Positions 8,390-16,873 of a DNA stretch of 64,000 nucleotides are shown piece by piece. The stretch is taken from contig JADLGW010000015.1 in assembly GCA_020849105.1 (NCBI GenBank), positions 62,001 to 126,000 on the forward strand. The letters are read 5' to 3'. The notes under the pieces are model-generated. The model had not been told where the DNA came from and ran no database searches. It saw nothing but the letters and a program-made list of their open reading frames with translations. The number at the start of each line of letters is the position of its first letter. Within the stretch, counting starts at the first letter, position 1. Made by a program: the position numbers and the translations under genes. This stretch comes from Phycisphaerales bacterium. Its GTDB lineage: Bacteria; Planctomycetota; Phycisphaerae; Phycisphaerales; UBA1924.

Positions 8390-8497
8390 AGGTCGGCTCT
8401 CCAGCCGACCCGGCGTCTTCCGGGGTGCGGACAGACGGACCCATTGTCATCGTCGGCCTGAGGAGTCAGCGACCGTGTCGGCCGAGAGAGCCGACCT
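8390..8497. repeat. Double palindrome between pgsA and nuoJ
   Basis: Outer inverted arms AGGTCGGCT (8390-8398) and AGCCGACCT (8489-8497) enclose two hairpins: GTCGGCT-CTCC-AGCCGAC (8392-8409) and GTCGGC-N7-GCCGAC (8477-8495). The arm sequence is the one found in thrS and nuoM. It fills most of the divergent pgsA/nuoJ promoter region and ends 15 bases before the nuoJ start. Confidence 0.85.
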
Positions 8498-8511
8498 ACC
8501 CAGGGACGCTC

Positions 8512-9405
8512 GTGGACCAGGTAATTTCGCCGATAGGCTTCTACCTCCTGCTGGCACTCGGCGCGGTGGGCGTGTGCCTGGCCCTGCCGCGGAAGGGTGT
8601 AAACCCGCAGCCGATCGGGGCGGTGGTGGCCGCGGCCGCGGCCGGGCTTGTGATCCTGCTCCTGGGGCTGCGGGCGCAGGGGCACCTGCCGAACCTGTGG
8701 TTCTATGTGTTCTCCCTGATCGCGCTGGGGGCGTCGCTGCGGGTGATTTCGCACCCCCGGCCGGTGTACGCGGCCCTGTACTTCATCCTGACGATCCTGT
8801 CGACATCGGGCCTGTTCGTGATCCTGGCGGCGGAGTTCGTGGCATTCGCCCTGGTGATCGTGTACGCCGGGGCCATCCTTATTACCTACCTGTTCGTCAT
8901 TATGCTGGCGACGCAGGCCCCGAGCGAGACACAGGTTGAGGCGCGGGCGGACTACGACGCGGTAAGCAGGGAGCCCGTCGCGGCCACCGTGGTCGGCTTC
9001 ATCCTGCTGGCGGCGCTGACGACGATGGTGTTCCGCGGGGTTCCGACGCTGGCGCCGGGCGATCCGTCGGCAATCCCCGATATCGCGGCGCGGCTCCCGG
9101 GCCGGTACAGCGGGCAGGGCCTGGAGCGCGTGCTGGAAGACCGGGGGATGACGGCGCACCCGATCGGACAGCCGGCGCAGACGGGCGCCCCTTTGGATGA
9201 CGCCGGCGGCGGTGCGACGCGGCCGTACCCGGGCAACGTCGAGCAGGTCGCGTTTGCCTTCCTGGCCGGGCACGCGGGGGCGATCGAGTTGTCGGGCGTG
9301 ATCCTCCTTATGGCGATGCTCGGGGCGGTGGTCTTGGCCCGGAAGCAGGTGGAGATGGGCGAGGAGGCCAAACGAGCGGCCACGCTGAGCGAGGGTGGCG
9401 GATGA
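8512..9405 (+). CDS. nuoJ: NADH-quinone oxidoreductase subunit J
   Basis: Membrane-arm subunit of respiratory complex I. The 297-residue protein has five hydrophobic helices, with the conserved NuoJ stretch AALYFILTILSTSGLFVIL and a following AGAILITYLFVIML helix near residues 120-140. A polar loop of about 75 residues rich in Pro and Gly separates helices 4 and 5. The GTG at 8512 (VDQVISPIG) is chosen as start because the frame upstream is made of a palindromic repeat. The stop overlaps the nuoK start (ATGA). First gene of nuoJKLMN. Confidence 0.88.
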   Translation: MDQVISPIGFYLLLALGAVGVCLALPRKGVNPQPIGAVVAAAAAGLVILLLGLRAQGHLPNLWFYVFSLIALGASLRVISHPRPVYAALYFILTILSTSGLFVILAAEFVAFALVIVYAGAILITYLFVIMLATQAPSETQVEARADYDAVSREPVAATVVGFILLAALTTMVFRGVPTLAPGDPSAIPDIAARLPGRYSGQGLERVLEDRGMTAHPIGQPAQTGAPLDDAGGGATRPYPGNVEQVAFAFLAGHAGAIELSGVILLMAMLGAVVLARKQVEMGEEAKRAATLSEGGG

Positions 9406-9746
9406 CAACCCTCGCCCAGGCCAACCTGCCCGCGGTGATGCACCAACTCACGCTGGCGCACTACCTGTTCGTGTCCGCGGCGATGTTCGTGCTGGGCCTG
9501 ATCGGGTTCGTGACGCGCCGGAACCTGATCATCATGTTCCTGTGCACGGAGTTGATGTTCCAGGCGGCGGGGATCGCGCTGGTCGCGTTCAGCCGCTTCC
9601 ACCTGAACCACACGGGCGAGGCCTTCGTGATCTTCGTGATCACGGTCGCGGCGGCCGAGGCGGCGATGGGCCTGGCGCTGGTCGTGCTCCTCTTCCGCCG
9701 GCGCGAATCGCTGAGCGCCGAGGAATGGGCGGAGATGAAGGGATGA
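9402..9746 (+). CDS. nuoK: NADH-quinone oxidoreductase subunit K
   Basis: A 114-residue, three-helix NuoK. The conserved glutamates of the proton channel are visible in MFLCTELMFQAAG (helix 2) and VAAAEAAMGLALVVLLFRR (helix 3). The N-terminal helix HYLFVSAAMFVLGLIGF and following RRNLIIMF match the family. Length is slightly above the usual 100. Start ATG overlaps the nuoJ stop by 4 bases, so translation is coupled. Confidence 0.93.
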   Translation: MTTLAQANLPAVMHQLTLAHYLFVSAAMFVLGLIGFVTRRNLIIMFLCTELMFQAAGIALVAFSRFHLNHTGEAFVIFVITVAAAEAAMGLALVVLLFRRRESLSAEEWAEMKG

Positions 9747-9786
9747 GGAGCGGGGAAACAGGGAACTGGAAACAGGGCACGCACCC

Positions 9787-9845
9787 CGGGCTTGGGCCCG
9801 CGGCAACCCTGGCGCCGTCCGAGCGGCTGGGCCCCCGTGCAGCCG
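9787..9845. repeat. Two hairpins between nuoK and nuoL
   Basis: The 115-base nuoK-nuoL gap holds CGGGC-N4-GCCCG (9787-9800) and CGGCTG-N10-CAGCCG (9824-9845). The paired layout resembles the palindrome family elsewhere in the window but the arms differ, so membership is uncertain. Confidence 0.3.
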
Positions 9846-9861
9846 GCGCGTTCCGCGGGGG

Positions 9862-12078
9862 GTGCGCGTGATCGGCGTTGCCCCCGCGTTGAACGGCGTG
9901 ATCGGCGCGCTCGCGCAGGAGGGCCCGGCGCACGCCGCGACGGCCGCCGGCCCGGCGTGGGCGGCGCTAATCCCGGCGCTGCCGCTCCTGGGCGTGGTGC
10001 TGTGCACGCTGTGCGCGGTCTTCCGCGTGAAGAACAGGCTCCCGGCCGTGCTGACGGTTGCGTGCCTGGCCGGGGCGTTCGGGCTCACCGTGTGGATGTT
10101 CCTGACCACGGGTCACGGGACCGCCGTCACGACCTCGCTGGACTGGATCCGCTTTCACGCGGCCCCCGGCCACGAGTTCGTCTCATCGTGGGGCTTCTTC
10201 ATCGACCCGCTGACGTGCCTGTGGATGCTGTTCGTCACCGGGCTGGCGACGCTCATCGCGATCTATGCCGGCGAGTACATGGCCGGCGACGCGGGCGCCG
10301 GGTACTCCCGCTTCTTTGCGGCGTTCAACCTGTTCGTGTTCTCGATGGCCTGCCTGGTGATGGCGGACAGCCTGGTGCTGCTCTTCCTGGGCTGGGAGGG
10401 CGTGGGCCTCTGCTCCTACCTGCTCATCGGCTACTTCTACAAGCGTCCCGCGGCTGTGGCGGCCGCGAAAAAAGCCTTCATCATGAACCGCATCGGCGAC
10501 GTCGGCCTGATGATGGGGATCACGTCGACGTGGGTCGTCTTCGGCACGGTCGAGTACGCGCCGATCTTTGACATGATCTCCCGCGGCGTGGACGGGGCGG
10601 GGAATGCCCTGCCCGAGTGGGCCGGGTGGGTCATCCCGAGCCTCTTCACAATCGGCGCCTTCGGCAAGTCCGCGCAGTTGTTCCTGTATGTCTGGCTCCC
10701 GGACGCGATGGAGGGACCGACTCCGGTCTCGGCGCTGATCCACGCGGCCACGATGGTCACCGCCGGCGTGTACCTGATCGCCCGCATGTACCCGATGTAC
10801 GTCCTGGACGGGACGCACTGGGTGCTCACGCTGATCGCCTGGAGCGGGGCGATTACGGCCCTGTGGTCGGCCACGATCGGCATGGCCCAGTTCGACATCA
10901 AGCGGATCATGGCCTACTCGACGGTGTCGCAACTGGGCTACATGTTCGCCGGGCTGGGCGTGCTGACGACGACCGGGGCGGCGTTCCATGTGTTCACGCA
11001 CGCGTTCTTCAAGGCGACGCTGTTCCTGTGCTGCGGGGCGGTCATGCACGGGTTCGCGGGGCAACTGGACCTGCGCAGGGTCTCCGGGCTGTGGTCCATG
11101 AGGGGCTGGGCCGTCGTGACGATCGCGATGCTGGTCGGGTGCCTGAACCTGGCGGGGTTCCCCTTCACCGCCGGGTTCTTCAGCAAGGACATGATCATCG
11201 CGGAGTGCTACGTCACGCCGGGGATGGCCCCGGTGGGGTGGGTGCTGCTGCTGACGGCGGGGCTCACGGCGTACTACACGTTCCGCGTGTTCTTCCGCGT
11301 GTTCGTCGGGCCGGCGGAGTTTGAGCCGGGGGACGAGGCCCACGCGCACGGGCCGGCCGGCGACGACCACGGCCACGCGGCCGGCGCCGGCACTCCATCC
11401 TCGGTCGACAGCACCGATCACTCACACGGCTTCCACCCGCACGCCCCCGGGCTCGCCATCAACTTCGTCCTCGGGCTGCTGGCCGTGCTCTCGCTCGCGG
11501 CCGCGGCAACGTACTTCGTGGGCGGCGAGCACGGGTGGGTCGGCGAGATGGTGCATCACTCCACCGCTGGTGTGAGCGGCGCCGCTCTCCCGGGTGGTGG
11601 AGCCGTTCACGCGGACCTGGAGACCGGCGCCCCCGGCTTCCTTGGCTACAACCCGCACGCGGTGATGTACTACGTCTCGGCCGCCGTCGGGCTGATCGGC
11701 ATCCTGATCGCGGCGTTCCTGCACGGACCACGCGGCGTCGGCGGGCTGCTGATCGGCTCTCGGCGGCACGCGGCCACGTCGCGGGCCGATGCGCTCCTGC
11801 CGGTGCTGGGGCCCGTGGCCCGCGGTGCGCAGCACAAGTGGTACGTGGACGAGGTGTACGACTTCCTGATCATCCGCCCGATCTGGGTGATCGCGCACCT
11901 CTTCCACCTGTTCGACAAGTTGATCGTGGACGGGCTGGTGGGCCTGGCCGGGTGGCTCCCGCGGGGGATGGGCGGGGCGATCCGCCCCACGCAGAGCGGG
12001 CACCTGCACGGGTACGCGGTGGGGATGGCGGGGGGTGTGGCGGTGTTGCTCCTGGTCGTGTTGCTGGTCGCGTGGTGA
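9862..12078 (+). CDS. nuoL: NADH-quinone oxidoreductase subunit L
   Basis: The largest antiporter-like membrane subunit of complex I, 738 residues, proton pumping. Characteristic stretches include LGWEGVGLCSYLLIGYFY, AFIMNRIGD, GKSAQLFLYVWLPDAMEGPTPVSALIHAATMVTAGVYL, and STVSQLGYMFAGLG. A cytoplasmic or periplasmic loop near residues 490-530 is unusually His-rich (EAHAHG, DDHGHA, DHSHGFHPHA), which could bind metal ions. The long C-terminal lateral helix and last membrane helix are present. The GTG at 9862 is preceded by a G-rich tract. Confidence 0.93.
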   Translation: MRVIGVAPALNGVIGALAQEGPAHAATAAGPAWAALIPALPLLGVVLCTLCAVFRVKNRLPAVLTVACLAGAFGLTVWMFLTTGHGTAVTTSLDWIRFHAAPGHEFVSSWGFFIDPLTCLWMLFVTGLATLIAIYAGEYMAGDAGAGYSRFFAAFNLFVFSMACLVMADSLVLLFLGWEGVGLCSYLLIGYFYKRPAAVAAAKKAFIMNRIGDVGLMMGITSTWVVFGTVEYAPIFDMISRGVDGAGNALPEWAGWVIPSLFTIGAFGKSAQLFLYVWLPDAMEGPTPVSALIHAATMVTAGVYLIARMYPMYVLDGTHWVLTLIAWSGAITALWSATIGMAQFDIKRIMAYSTVSQLGYMFAGLGVLTTTGAAFHVFTHAFFKATLFLCCGAVMHGFAGQLDLRRVSGLWSMRGWAVVTIAMLVGCLNLAGFPFTAGFFSKDMIIAECYVTPGMAPVGWVLLLTAGLTAYYTFRVFFRVFVGPAEFEPGDEAHAHGPAGDDHGHAAGAGTPSSVDSTDHSHGFHPHAPGLAINFVLGLLAVLSLAAAATYFVGGEHGWVGEMVHHSTAGVSGAALPGGGAVHADLETGAPGFLGYNPHAVMYYVSAAVGLIGILIAAFLHGPRGVGGLLIGSRRHAATSRADALLPVLGPVARGAQHKWYVDEVYDFLIIRPIWVIAHLFHLFDKLIVDGLVGLAGWLPRGMGGAIRPTQSGHLHGYAVGMAGGVAVLLLVVLLVAW

Positions 12079-12085
12079 GAGAACG

Positions 12086-13813
12086 TTGTTCCTTTATCTG
12101 ACCATCCTCCTCCCTCTGATTGCCGCGCTGGCGGTGGTGCTGCGCCCGGCGCGTGCCGCGAAGCCCATCGCCCTGGCCGGGACGCTGATCCCGCTCGCGG
12201 TGGTCGGGTACCTGTTCGCTGTGTTCAACTGGGATCAGAGCGCCGCGTTCCAGTTCAGCACCGCCGACGACGTCTGGCTGTATTCCGCGGCGCCGGGGAT
12301 CGGTGCGCTGGGCTTCCACCTGAGCGTGGGCGTGGACTCGGTGGCGCTGCTGCTCATCGGGATGACGGCGCTGCTGGGGCCCATCTGCGTGCTCGGGTCG
12401 TACAGCGCGATCACCGAGCGGGTGAAGTCGTACTACGCCTGGCTGCTGGTGCTGCAGGCGGCGATGACGGGTGTGTTCGCCGCGCGGGACCTGCTGCTGT
12501 TCTACATCTGCTTCGAGTTCACGCTGATCCCGATGTGGGTCCTGATCAGCGTCTACGGCTCGACCAACCGCCGGAAGGCCGGCCTCCGGTTCTTTCTGTA
12601 CACGTTCACCGGGTCCATGATCGCGCTGGCCGGGCTGGTCTACGTCGTCTGGTACTTCTACAGCACCACCGGGCGCTGGACGCTGGACATCGGCGTGCTG
12701 GAGGCGGCCGCCCGCATGATGAGCCCCGCGGAACAGGGCTGGGTGCTGCTGGCGCTGCTGTGCGGGTTCGGGGTGAAGGTGCCGCTGTTCCCGGTCCACA
12801 CATGGCTGCCCCTGGCGCACACGGAGGCACCGGCCGCGGGCTCCGTGATCCTGGCGGCCGTCCTGCTGAAACTGGGAACCTACGGCATCTACCGGTTCGT
12901 GCTGCCGTTCGTGCCCGTCGCCGTGCACGAGTACTCGGGCGCGATCGCGGTGCTGTGCATCATCGGGATCCTCTACGCCGGCCTGATCTGCTGGGTGCAG
13001 ACGGACATCAAGAAACTCATCGCGTACTCGTCGGTCGCCCACCTGGGCTTCTGCGTGCTGGGGCTCGTGGCGATCAACGGCGCCGGGCTCAGCGGTTCGG
13101 TGCTCTACATGCTCAACCACGGGCTGTCCACCGGCGCCCTGTTCCTGCTGATCGGCATGATGTACGAGCGGTACCACACCCGCTCCATGAAGGAACTCGG
13201 CGGCCTCGCGGCCCGGATGCCCGTCTGGGCGACGTTCATGGTGTTCTTCGTGATGGCCTCCGTCGGGCTTCCCGGCCTCAACGGCTTCATCAGCGAGTTC
13301 CTGTGCATCCTCGGCGCGTTCCAGGCCGGCGGCGCCGCGTGGTGGGGTGGCGTGGCCGGGGCGACCGCCCTGCCCGGAGGGACATGGGGTGCGCTCGGCC
13401 CGTGGTACGGGTTCGCGGCCGCGACCGGGGTCATCGTCGCGGCGATGTACCTGCTCTACATGCTGGGCCGCATCTGCTGGGGGCCGCTCGCGGAGCCGCA
13501 CGGGCACGGTGGCGCCGGCCCAGTGAGCGACCGCCCGGAAGGCGGCGCCGCCGGGCATCTCCCGACCGACCTGAGCGCCCGCGAGATCGGCATCCTGCTT
13601 CCGCTGGCCGTCCTGTGCCTGGGGATCGGCGTCTACCCGGCGCCGCTGCTCAGGGCCCTTGAAGACCCCGTGGCCCGCACGGTCCGCATCGTGCGGGAGG
13701 CCAACGGCGCGGGTGGATCGGGCGGCGGGTCGGCTCTCCGGGCCGACACGACGGCGCCGCGTGAAGACCTGATGTCGGCTCGGAGAGCCGACCTACCCGG
13801 GGGGCGCCCGTGA
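12086..13813 (+). CDS. nuoM: NADH-quinone oxidoreductase subunit M
   Basis: Antiporter-like membrane subunit of complex I, 575 residues with about 14 helices. Family stretches seen: CFEFTLIPMWVLISVYG (with the key Glu), FGVKVPLFPVHTWLPLAHTEAP, and IAYSSVAHLGFCVLG. The start is a TTG at 12086, seven bases after the nuoL stop; the frame upstream lies within nuoL. The last helix is followed by a tail of about 30 residues, GGGSALRADTTAP...RRADLPGGRP, which is the translation of a palindromic repeat (13729-13797). The stop overlaps the nuoN start (GTGA). Confidence 0.92.
   Translation: MFLYLTILLPLIAALAVVLRPARAAKPIALAGTLIPLAVVGYLFAVFNWDQSAAFQFSTADDVWLYSAAPGIGALGFHLSVGVDSVALLLIGMTALLGPICVLGSYSAITERVKSYYAWLLVLQAAMTGVFAARDLLLFYICFEFTLIPMWVLISVYGSTNRRKAGLRFFLYTFTGSMIALAGLVYVVWYFYSTTGRWTLDIGVLEAAARMMSPAEQGWVLLALLCGFGVKVPLFPVHTWLPLAHTEAPAAGSVILAAVLLKLGTYGIYRFVLPFVPVAVHEYSGAIAVLCIIGILYAGLICWVQTDIKKLIAYSSVAHLGFCVLGLVAINGAGLSGSVLYMLNHGLSTGALFLLIGMMYERYHTRSMKELGGLAARMPVWATFMVFFVMASVGLPGLNGFISEFLCILGAFQAGGAAWWGGVAGATALPGGTWGALGPWYGFAAATGVIVAAMYLLYMLGRICWGPLAEPHGHGGAGPVSDRPEGGAAGHLPTDLSAREIGILLPLAVLCLGIGVYPAPLLRALEDPVARTVRIVREANGAGGSGGGSALRADTTAPREDLMSARRADLPGGRP
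13729..13797. repeat. Double palindrome forming the nuoM C-terminal tail
   Basis: Hairpins GTCGGC-N7-GCCGAC (13729-13747) and GTCGGCTC-GGA-GAGCCGAC (13774-13792) followed by CTACC. The second is identical in arms and loop to that of thrS (3808-3826). It encodes the last residues of NuoM and ends 13 bases before the nuoN GTG. Confidence 0.85.
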
Positions 13814-15468
13814 GCATTATCGAAAAGGTCCAGTACATCTGGCCGGAAATCGCGATGTTCATCGCCACCTGCGTGGTGATGGTGCTGGGGCTCTCGCCCA
13901 GCCTGGCGATCCGCCGGTTGTGCTCGCCGGTGTGCGGGGCCGCCCTGGTGATCGCGGGGCTCCTGGCGGTCATGGGCCCGGACACGGCGCCGGCGGCCCT
14001 GCCGCACCTGATGCCCTACGCGAAGGTGATCGTCGCGGGCGTGGGGCTTCTGCTGCTGCTGCTCCTGGCCGGGACGGTGGACCGCGAGGAGGAGTCGCTG
14101 ATCGCAACCGGCCGCGCGCGCTTCAACCCGCTGCGCACGAACCGGGCGGAGTTCTACGCCTTCTTCCTGTTCTCGCTGACCGGCGTCATGCTGTGCGCCT
14201 CGGCGAGCGACCTGATCTGGCTGTTCCTGGCGCTCGAACTCACGAGCCTGCCGACCTACATCATGGTGACGGTCTCCACGCGCGGGAGGTCGCACGAGGC
14301 GGGAGTCAAGTACTTCTTCCTGGGTGCGCTGGGGGCCGCGACGTTCCTGTACGGGTTCGCGATGCTCTACGGCGGGACGGGGACGACCGACCTGTCTGGG
14401 ATCCGTCAGCACTTCGCGGAGCACGGGATCAACTCGATCGCCATGCTCGGGCTGCTGCTCTCGGTCCTGGGCATCGGGTTCAAGATCGCCGCGGTGCCGA
14501 TGCACTTCTACACTCCGGACGTGTACGAGGGTGCGGCCGCGCCGGTCTCGGCGTTCCTGGCGTTCGTGCCGAAGACCGCCGGGTTCCTGGCGATCATGCT
14601 GATCGCGTCGCTGCCGGGATGGGGCTACGGCCCGGTGGCCGGGGCCGATGGAGTGATCCGGGACGGGCTGGGGGCGGGGGCGTCCCTGCCGGAGGCGCTG
14701 CGGCTGACGCTCTGGGTCATGGCAGCCCTGACGATGACCGTCGGCAACGTGCTGGCCCTGTGGCAGAACTCCGTGAAGCGCATCCTGGCGTACTCATCGA
14801 TCGCCCACTCCGGGTACATGCTCGTGGGCATCATCGCCGGACCGGTCGGGGAACGGTTCATCGACAACGGACTGGCGGCCGTCCTGTTCTACCTGCTGGC
14901 CTACGGGGTGATGAACGTGGGCACGTTCGCGGTGCTGGCGTGCCTGGAGAAGTCTGGTGGCGCCGCTCTCCAGAGCGGTGCGAGGTCCACCGGTCTGGAG
15001 ACCGGTGCCACGACCGAGATCGAGACGGTGGACGACCTGCGCGGCCTCTGCCGCACCCACCCGGCGATGGGCTGGACCATGGTGCTGTGCTCGCTCTCGC
15101 TGCTCGGCTTCCCGCCGCTGCTGGGGTTCATGGGCAAGTTCCCGCTGTTCACCGCGGGTATCGCCGCGGGAGAGATCCCGCTCGTCATCGTGCTGGGCAT
15201 CAACTCGGCGATCGCGGCGTTCTACTACCTGCGGCTGGTTGCGGCCCCGCTCCTCGAGGATCCGTCACCGGCATCGCCCCCGGCGACTCCCACGCCTTTC
15301 CCCGCGCGGCCCATGGCGGCGCTGCTTTCGGCCGCATCCGTCCTGATCCTGGTGGGGTTCGCCGGTGTGCTGATGAAGCAGAGCGCGAAGGCGGGCGAAA
15401 CGGTGGTGTCGCCCGGCCACACGGCGGGGCGGGGCGCGAGCGATGGCGTTGCGGCCTGGAATCCCTGA
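13810..15468 (+). CDS. nuoN: NADH-quinone oxidoreductase subunit N with palindrome-encoded insert
   Basis: Antiporter-like membrane subunit of complex I, 552 residues. Family features: LALELTSLPTYIMVTVS (with conserved Glu), EAGVKYFFLGALGAATFLYG, KIAAVPMHFYTPDVYEGA, SVKRILAYSSIAHSGYMLVG. Between helices, residues about 383-402 ([21 protein letters not shown]) are encoded by two hairpins (14961-15007) and appear to be an insertion. The start is GTG at 13810 overlapping the nuoM stop. Last gene of nuoJKLMN, convergent with the next gene after 14 bases. Confidence 0.92.
   Translation: MSIIEKVQYIWPEIAMFIATCVVMVLGLSPSLAIRRLCSPVCGAALVIAGLLAVMGPDTAPAALPHLMPYAKVIVAGVGLLLLLLLAGTVDREEESLIATGRARFNPLRTNRAEFYAFFLFSLTGVMLCASASDLIWLFLALELTSLPTYIMVTVSTRGRSHEAGVKYFFLGALGAATFLYGFAMLYGGTGTTDLSGIRQHFAEHGINSIAMLGLLLSVLGIGFKIAAVPMHFYTPDVYEGAAAPVSAFLAFVPKTAGFLAIMLIASLPGWGYGPVAGADGVIRDGLGAGASLPEALRLTLWVMAALTMTVGNVLALWQNSVKRILAYSSIAHSGYMLVGIIAGPVGERFIDNGLAAVLFYLLAYGVMNVGTFAVLACLEKSGGAALQSGARSTGLETGATTEIETVDDLRGLCRTHPAMGWTMVLCSLSLLGFPPLLGFMGKFPLFTAGIAAGEIPLVIVLGINSAIAAFYYLRLVAAPLLEDPSPASPPATPTPFPARPMAALLSAASVLILVGFAGVLMKQSAKAGETVVSPGHTAGRGASDGVAAWNP
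14961..15007. repeat. Double palindrome inserted in frame in nuoN
   Basis: Hairpin CCGCTCT-CC-AGAGCGG (14963-14978, extended by a G-T and a C-G pair) and hairpin CACCGGTC-TGGA-GACCGGTG (14988-15007). The second repeats the recA-leader palindrome; the first resembles the one before the ankyrin gene. It stays open in the nuoN frame in a loop between membrane helices. Confidence 0.85.
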
Positions 15469-15482
15469 CGCCCGGGGTTCGT

Positions 15483-16382
15483 CTACTTCGCCCGCTCGGC
15501 CGGGGCGGCCTTCCGCCCCGACATCTGCACCGTGAAGCCGATCAGCGCGACCACCGCCCAGGCGATCAGCCACGAGGTCGCCGAGAGGTCCATGAGGCCC
15601 CGGCCCGGCAGGTGGATAAGGCTGGAGAGCCACGCGGCCGAGGGCAGCCAGACCGCACCGCCGAAGCCCGCGGTGACGGCGGCGGCTGACCGTGTCGGCA
15701 TGAGCAGGCCCATGAGGAACCCGAAGAGGGCCCCGCCGACGGTGGACATCAGGACGATGGTGCGGCTCTGCCCCGGCAGGGTGTCCCATCGTGACCCGAA
15801 CTCGTCGCCGAGGGCCGACATGAAGGCACGGGCCCGGCCGGCCGCGTCGCGCGCCAAGGCCTGGGCGCGGCTGTCCTGGAGTTGGACGGCCGCCGGCGGC
15901 GGTGGGGGTCCGGCCAGGGCATCGGCGTGTTCCTGGTCGAGTTGGGCCAGGTGCCGGCTGGCTGAATCCATCGCGGCGTGGGTCGCCTCATTGGCCTGGG
16001 GCGACAGTTGCAGGGCGGTCACGGAGATGAGCACGCCGGCGAGCGCGGTCACGGAGGCGAAACTGATCGCGACGGCAAACCTGTAGAGGCCGAAAGCGCT
16101 GGTCGCCCCGACGATCGCGCCCGTTCCGAGGCCGAGCAGAGGGGTTGGGATGCCCCAGGCCTCCGCCGGGGTGATCAGGGGCAGGAAGAAAAACCCCATG
16201 CCGCCGCCGACAACTGCCCCAAGGATGCAGAAGACGGGGCGCAAGACTTGCCGTCCCATGGCCCACAAGATGAGCCCCGCGGTCAGCCCTACCCCTGCCA
16301 GGGCATGAGCCGCCCATGGAAGGGAGCGGATCGTCTCCGCAAGGGAATCGAGAGGTCCGGCGGCCTGTAGGAGAAGAACCAT
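15483..16382 (-). CDS. Hypothetical multi-pass membrane protein
   Basis: A 299-residue membrane protein I do not recognise. Hydrophobic segments lie near residues 15-45, 50-70, 80-120, 205-235 and 265-290. A polar stretch (about 125-195), Ala/Gln-rich with a run of prolines, separates the two membrane halves and probably forms an extramembrane helix (DQEHADALAG, RDAAGRARAFMSALGDEF). The ATG at 16382 begins the first hydrophobic helix; the open frame further upstream has no membrane character. The gene is convergent with nuoN and divergent from the giant surface protein. Confidence 0.6.
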   Translation of the reverse strand: MVLLLQAAGPLDSLAETIRSLPWAAHALAGVGLTAGLILWAMGRQVLRPVFCILGAVVGGGMGFFFLPLITPAEAWGIPTPLLGLGTGAIVGATSAFGLYRFAVAISFASVTALAGVLISVTALQLSPQANEATHAAMDSASRHLAQLDQEHADALAGPPPPPAAVQLQDSRAQALARDAAGRARAFMSALGDEFGSRWDTLPGQSRTIVLMSTVGGALFGFLMGLLMPTRSAAAVTAGFGGAVWLPSAAWLSSLIHLPGRGLMDLSATSWLIAWAVVALIGFTVQMSGRKAAPAERAK

Positions 16383-16873
16383 CGCAGGATCGTTCGGATC
16401 GGCCCACGGGCGGTTTCGGCATGACCGGGGGCAGGATGATTGAACACCGGAGCGGGCCCCGGGACCACGGCGTAATTTGGGAATCCGCGCGGGCCGGGCA
16501 ACACGGGAGGCAAGAATGTCGTATACTGTCCACGGCCACAGTGCGCCGGCCAATAGCAGGCCCCGGTCGGCGCGTCCGGTCCAGTTGCCGCGGCCCCCGC
16601 TTGCCGTGAGCCAGCACCGGAGAAGAAGCCGGGATGTACAAGTCCTTGCCGCTTGAGGAACTGTCCAGAACCCGGTAGCCTGTGTGGCCCGAACCAGCGG
16701 TGCCCCGTGTACGAACGGGGGATCGGGATGGGGCCTGGGAGCGAAGAAGGTTCCCGGGAAGGAGTCTGGCGGTCGGTGGCCCCGCACGGGGTGGTTGGAT
16801 ACACCCGGCAGGGGAGAGCGCGGGTCAGGGACGCGACCGCCGGAACAGGGCATCGGAGCATTCAGGAGTCGTC
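16383..16873. other. 491-base divergent region before the giant surface protein gene
   Basis: No gene is convincing here. A -10-like TATACT (16522-16527) is present without a clear -35 box; if used rightward it would give a leader of about 340 bases. That leader can form several hairpins, for example CCTGGGA with TCCCGGG around 16735-16760. I recognise no known riboswitch class. AGGAG at 16864-16868 is the ribosome binding site of the following gene. Confidence 0.4.

Noticed and set aside
11870-13558. Long minus-strand frame opposite nuoM
   Set aside because: Composition is that of an antisense shadow (His/Arg/Gln-rich) with no domain.
16383-16873. Possible riboswitch or RNA gene in the leader of the giant gene
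   Set aside because: Several hairpins can be drawn, but no conserved core of a known class was recognised.
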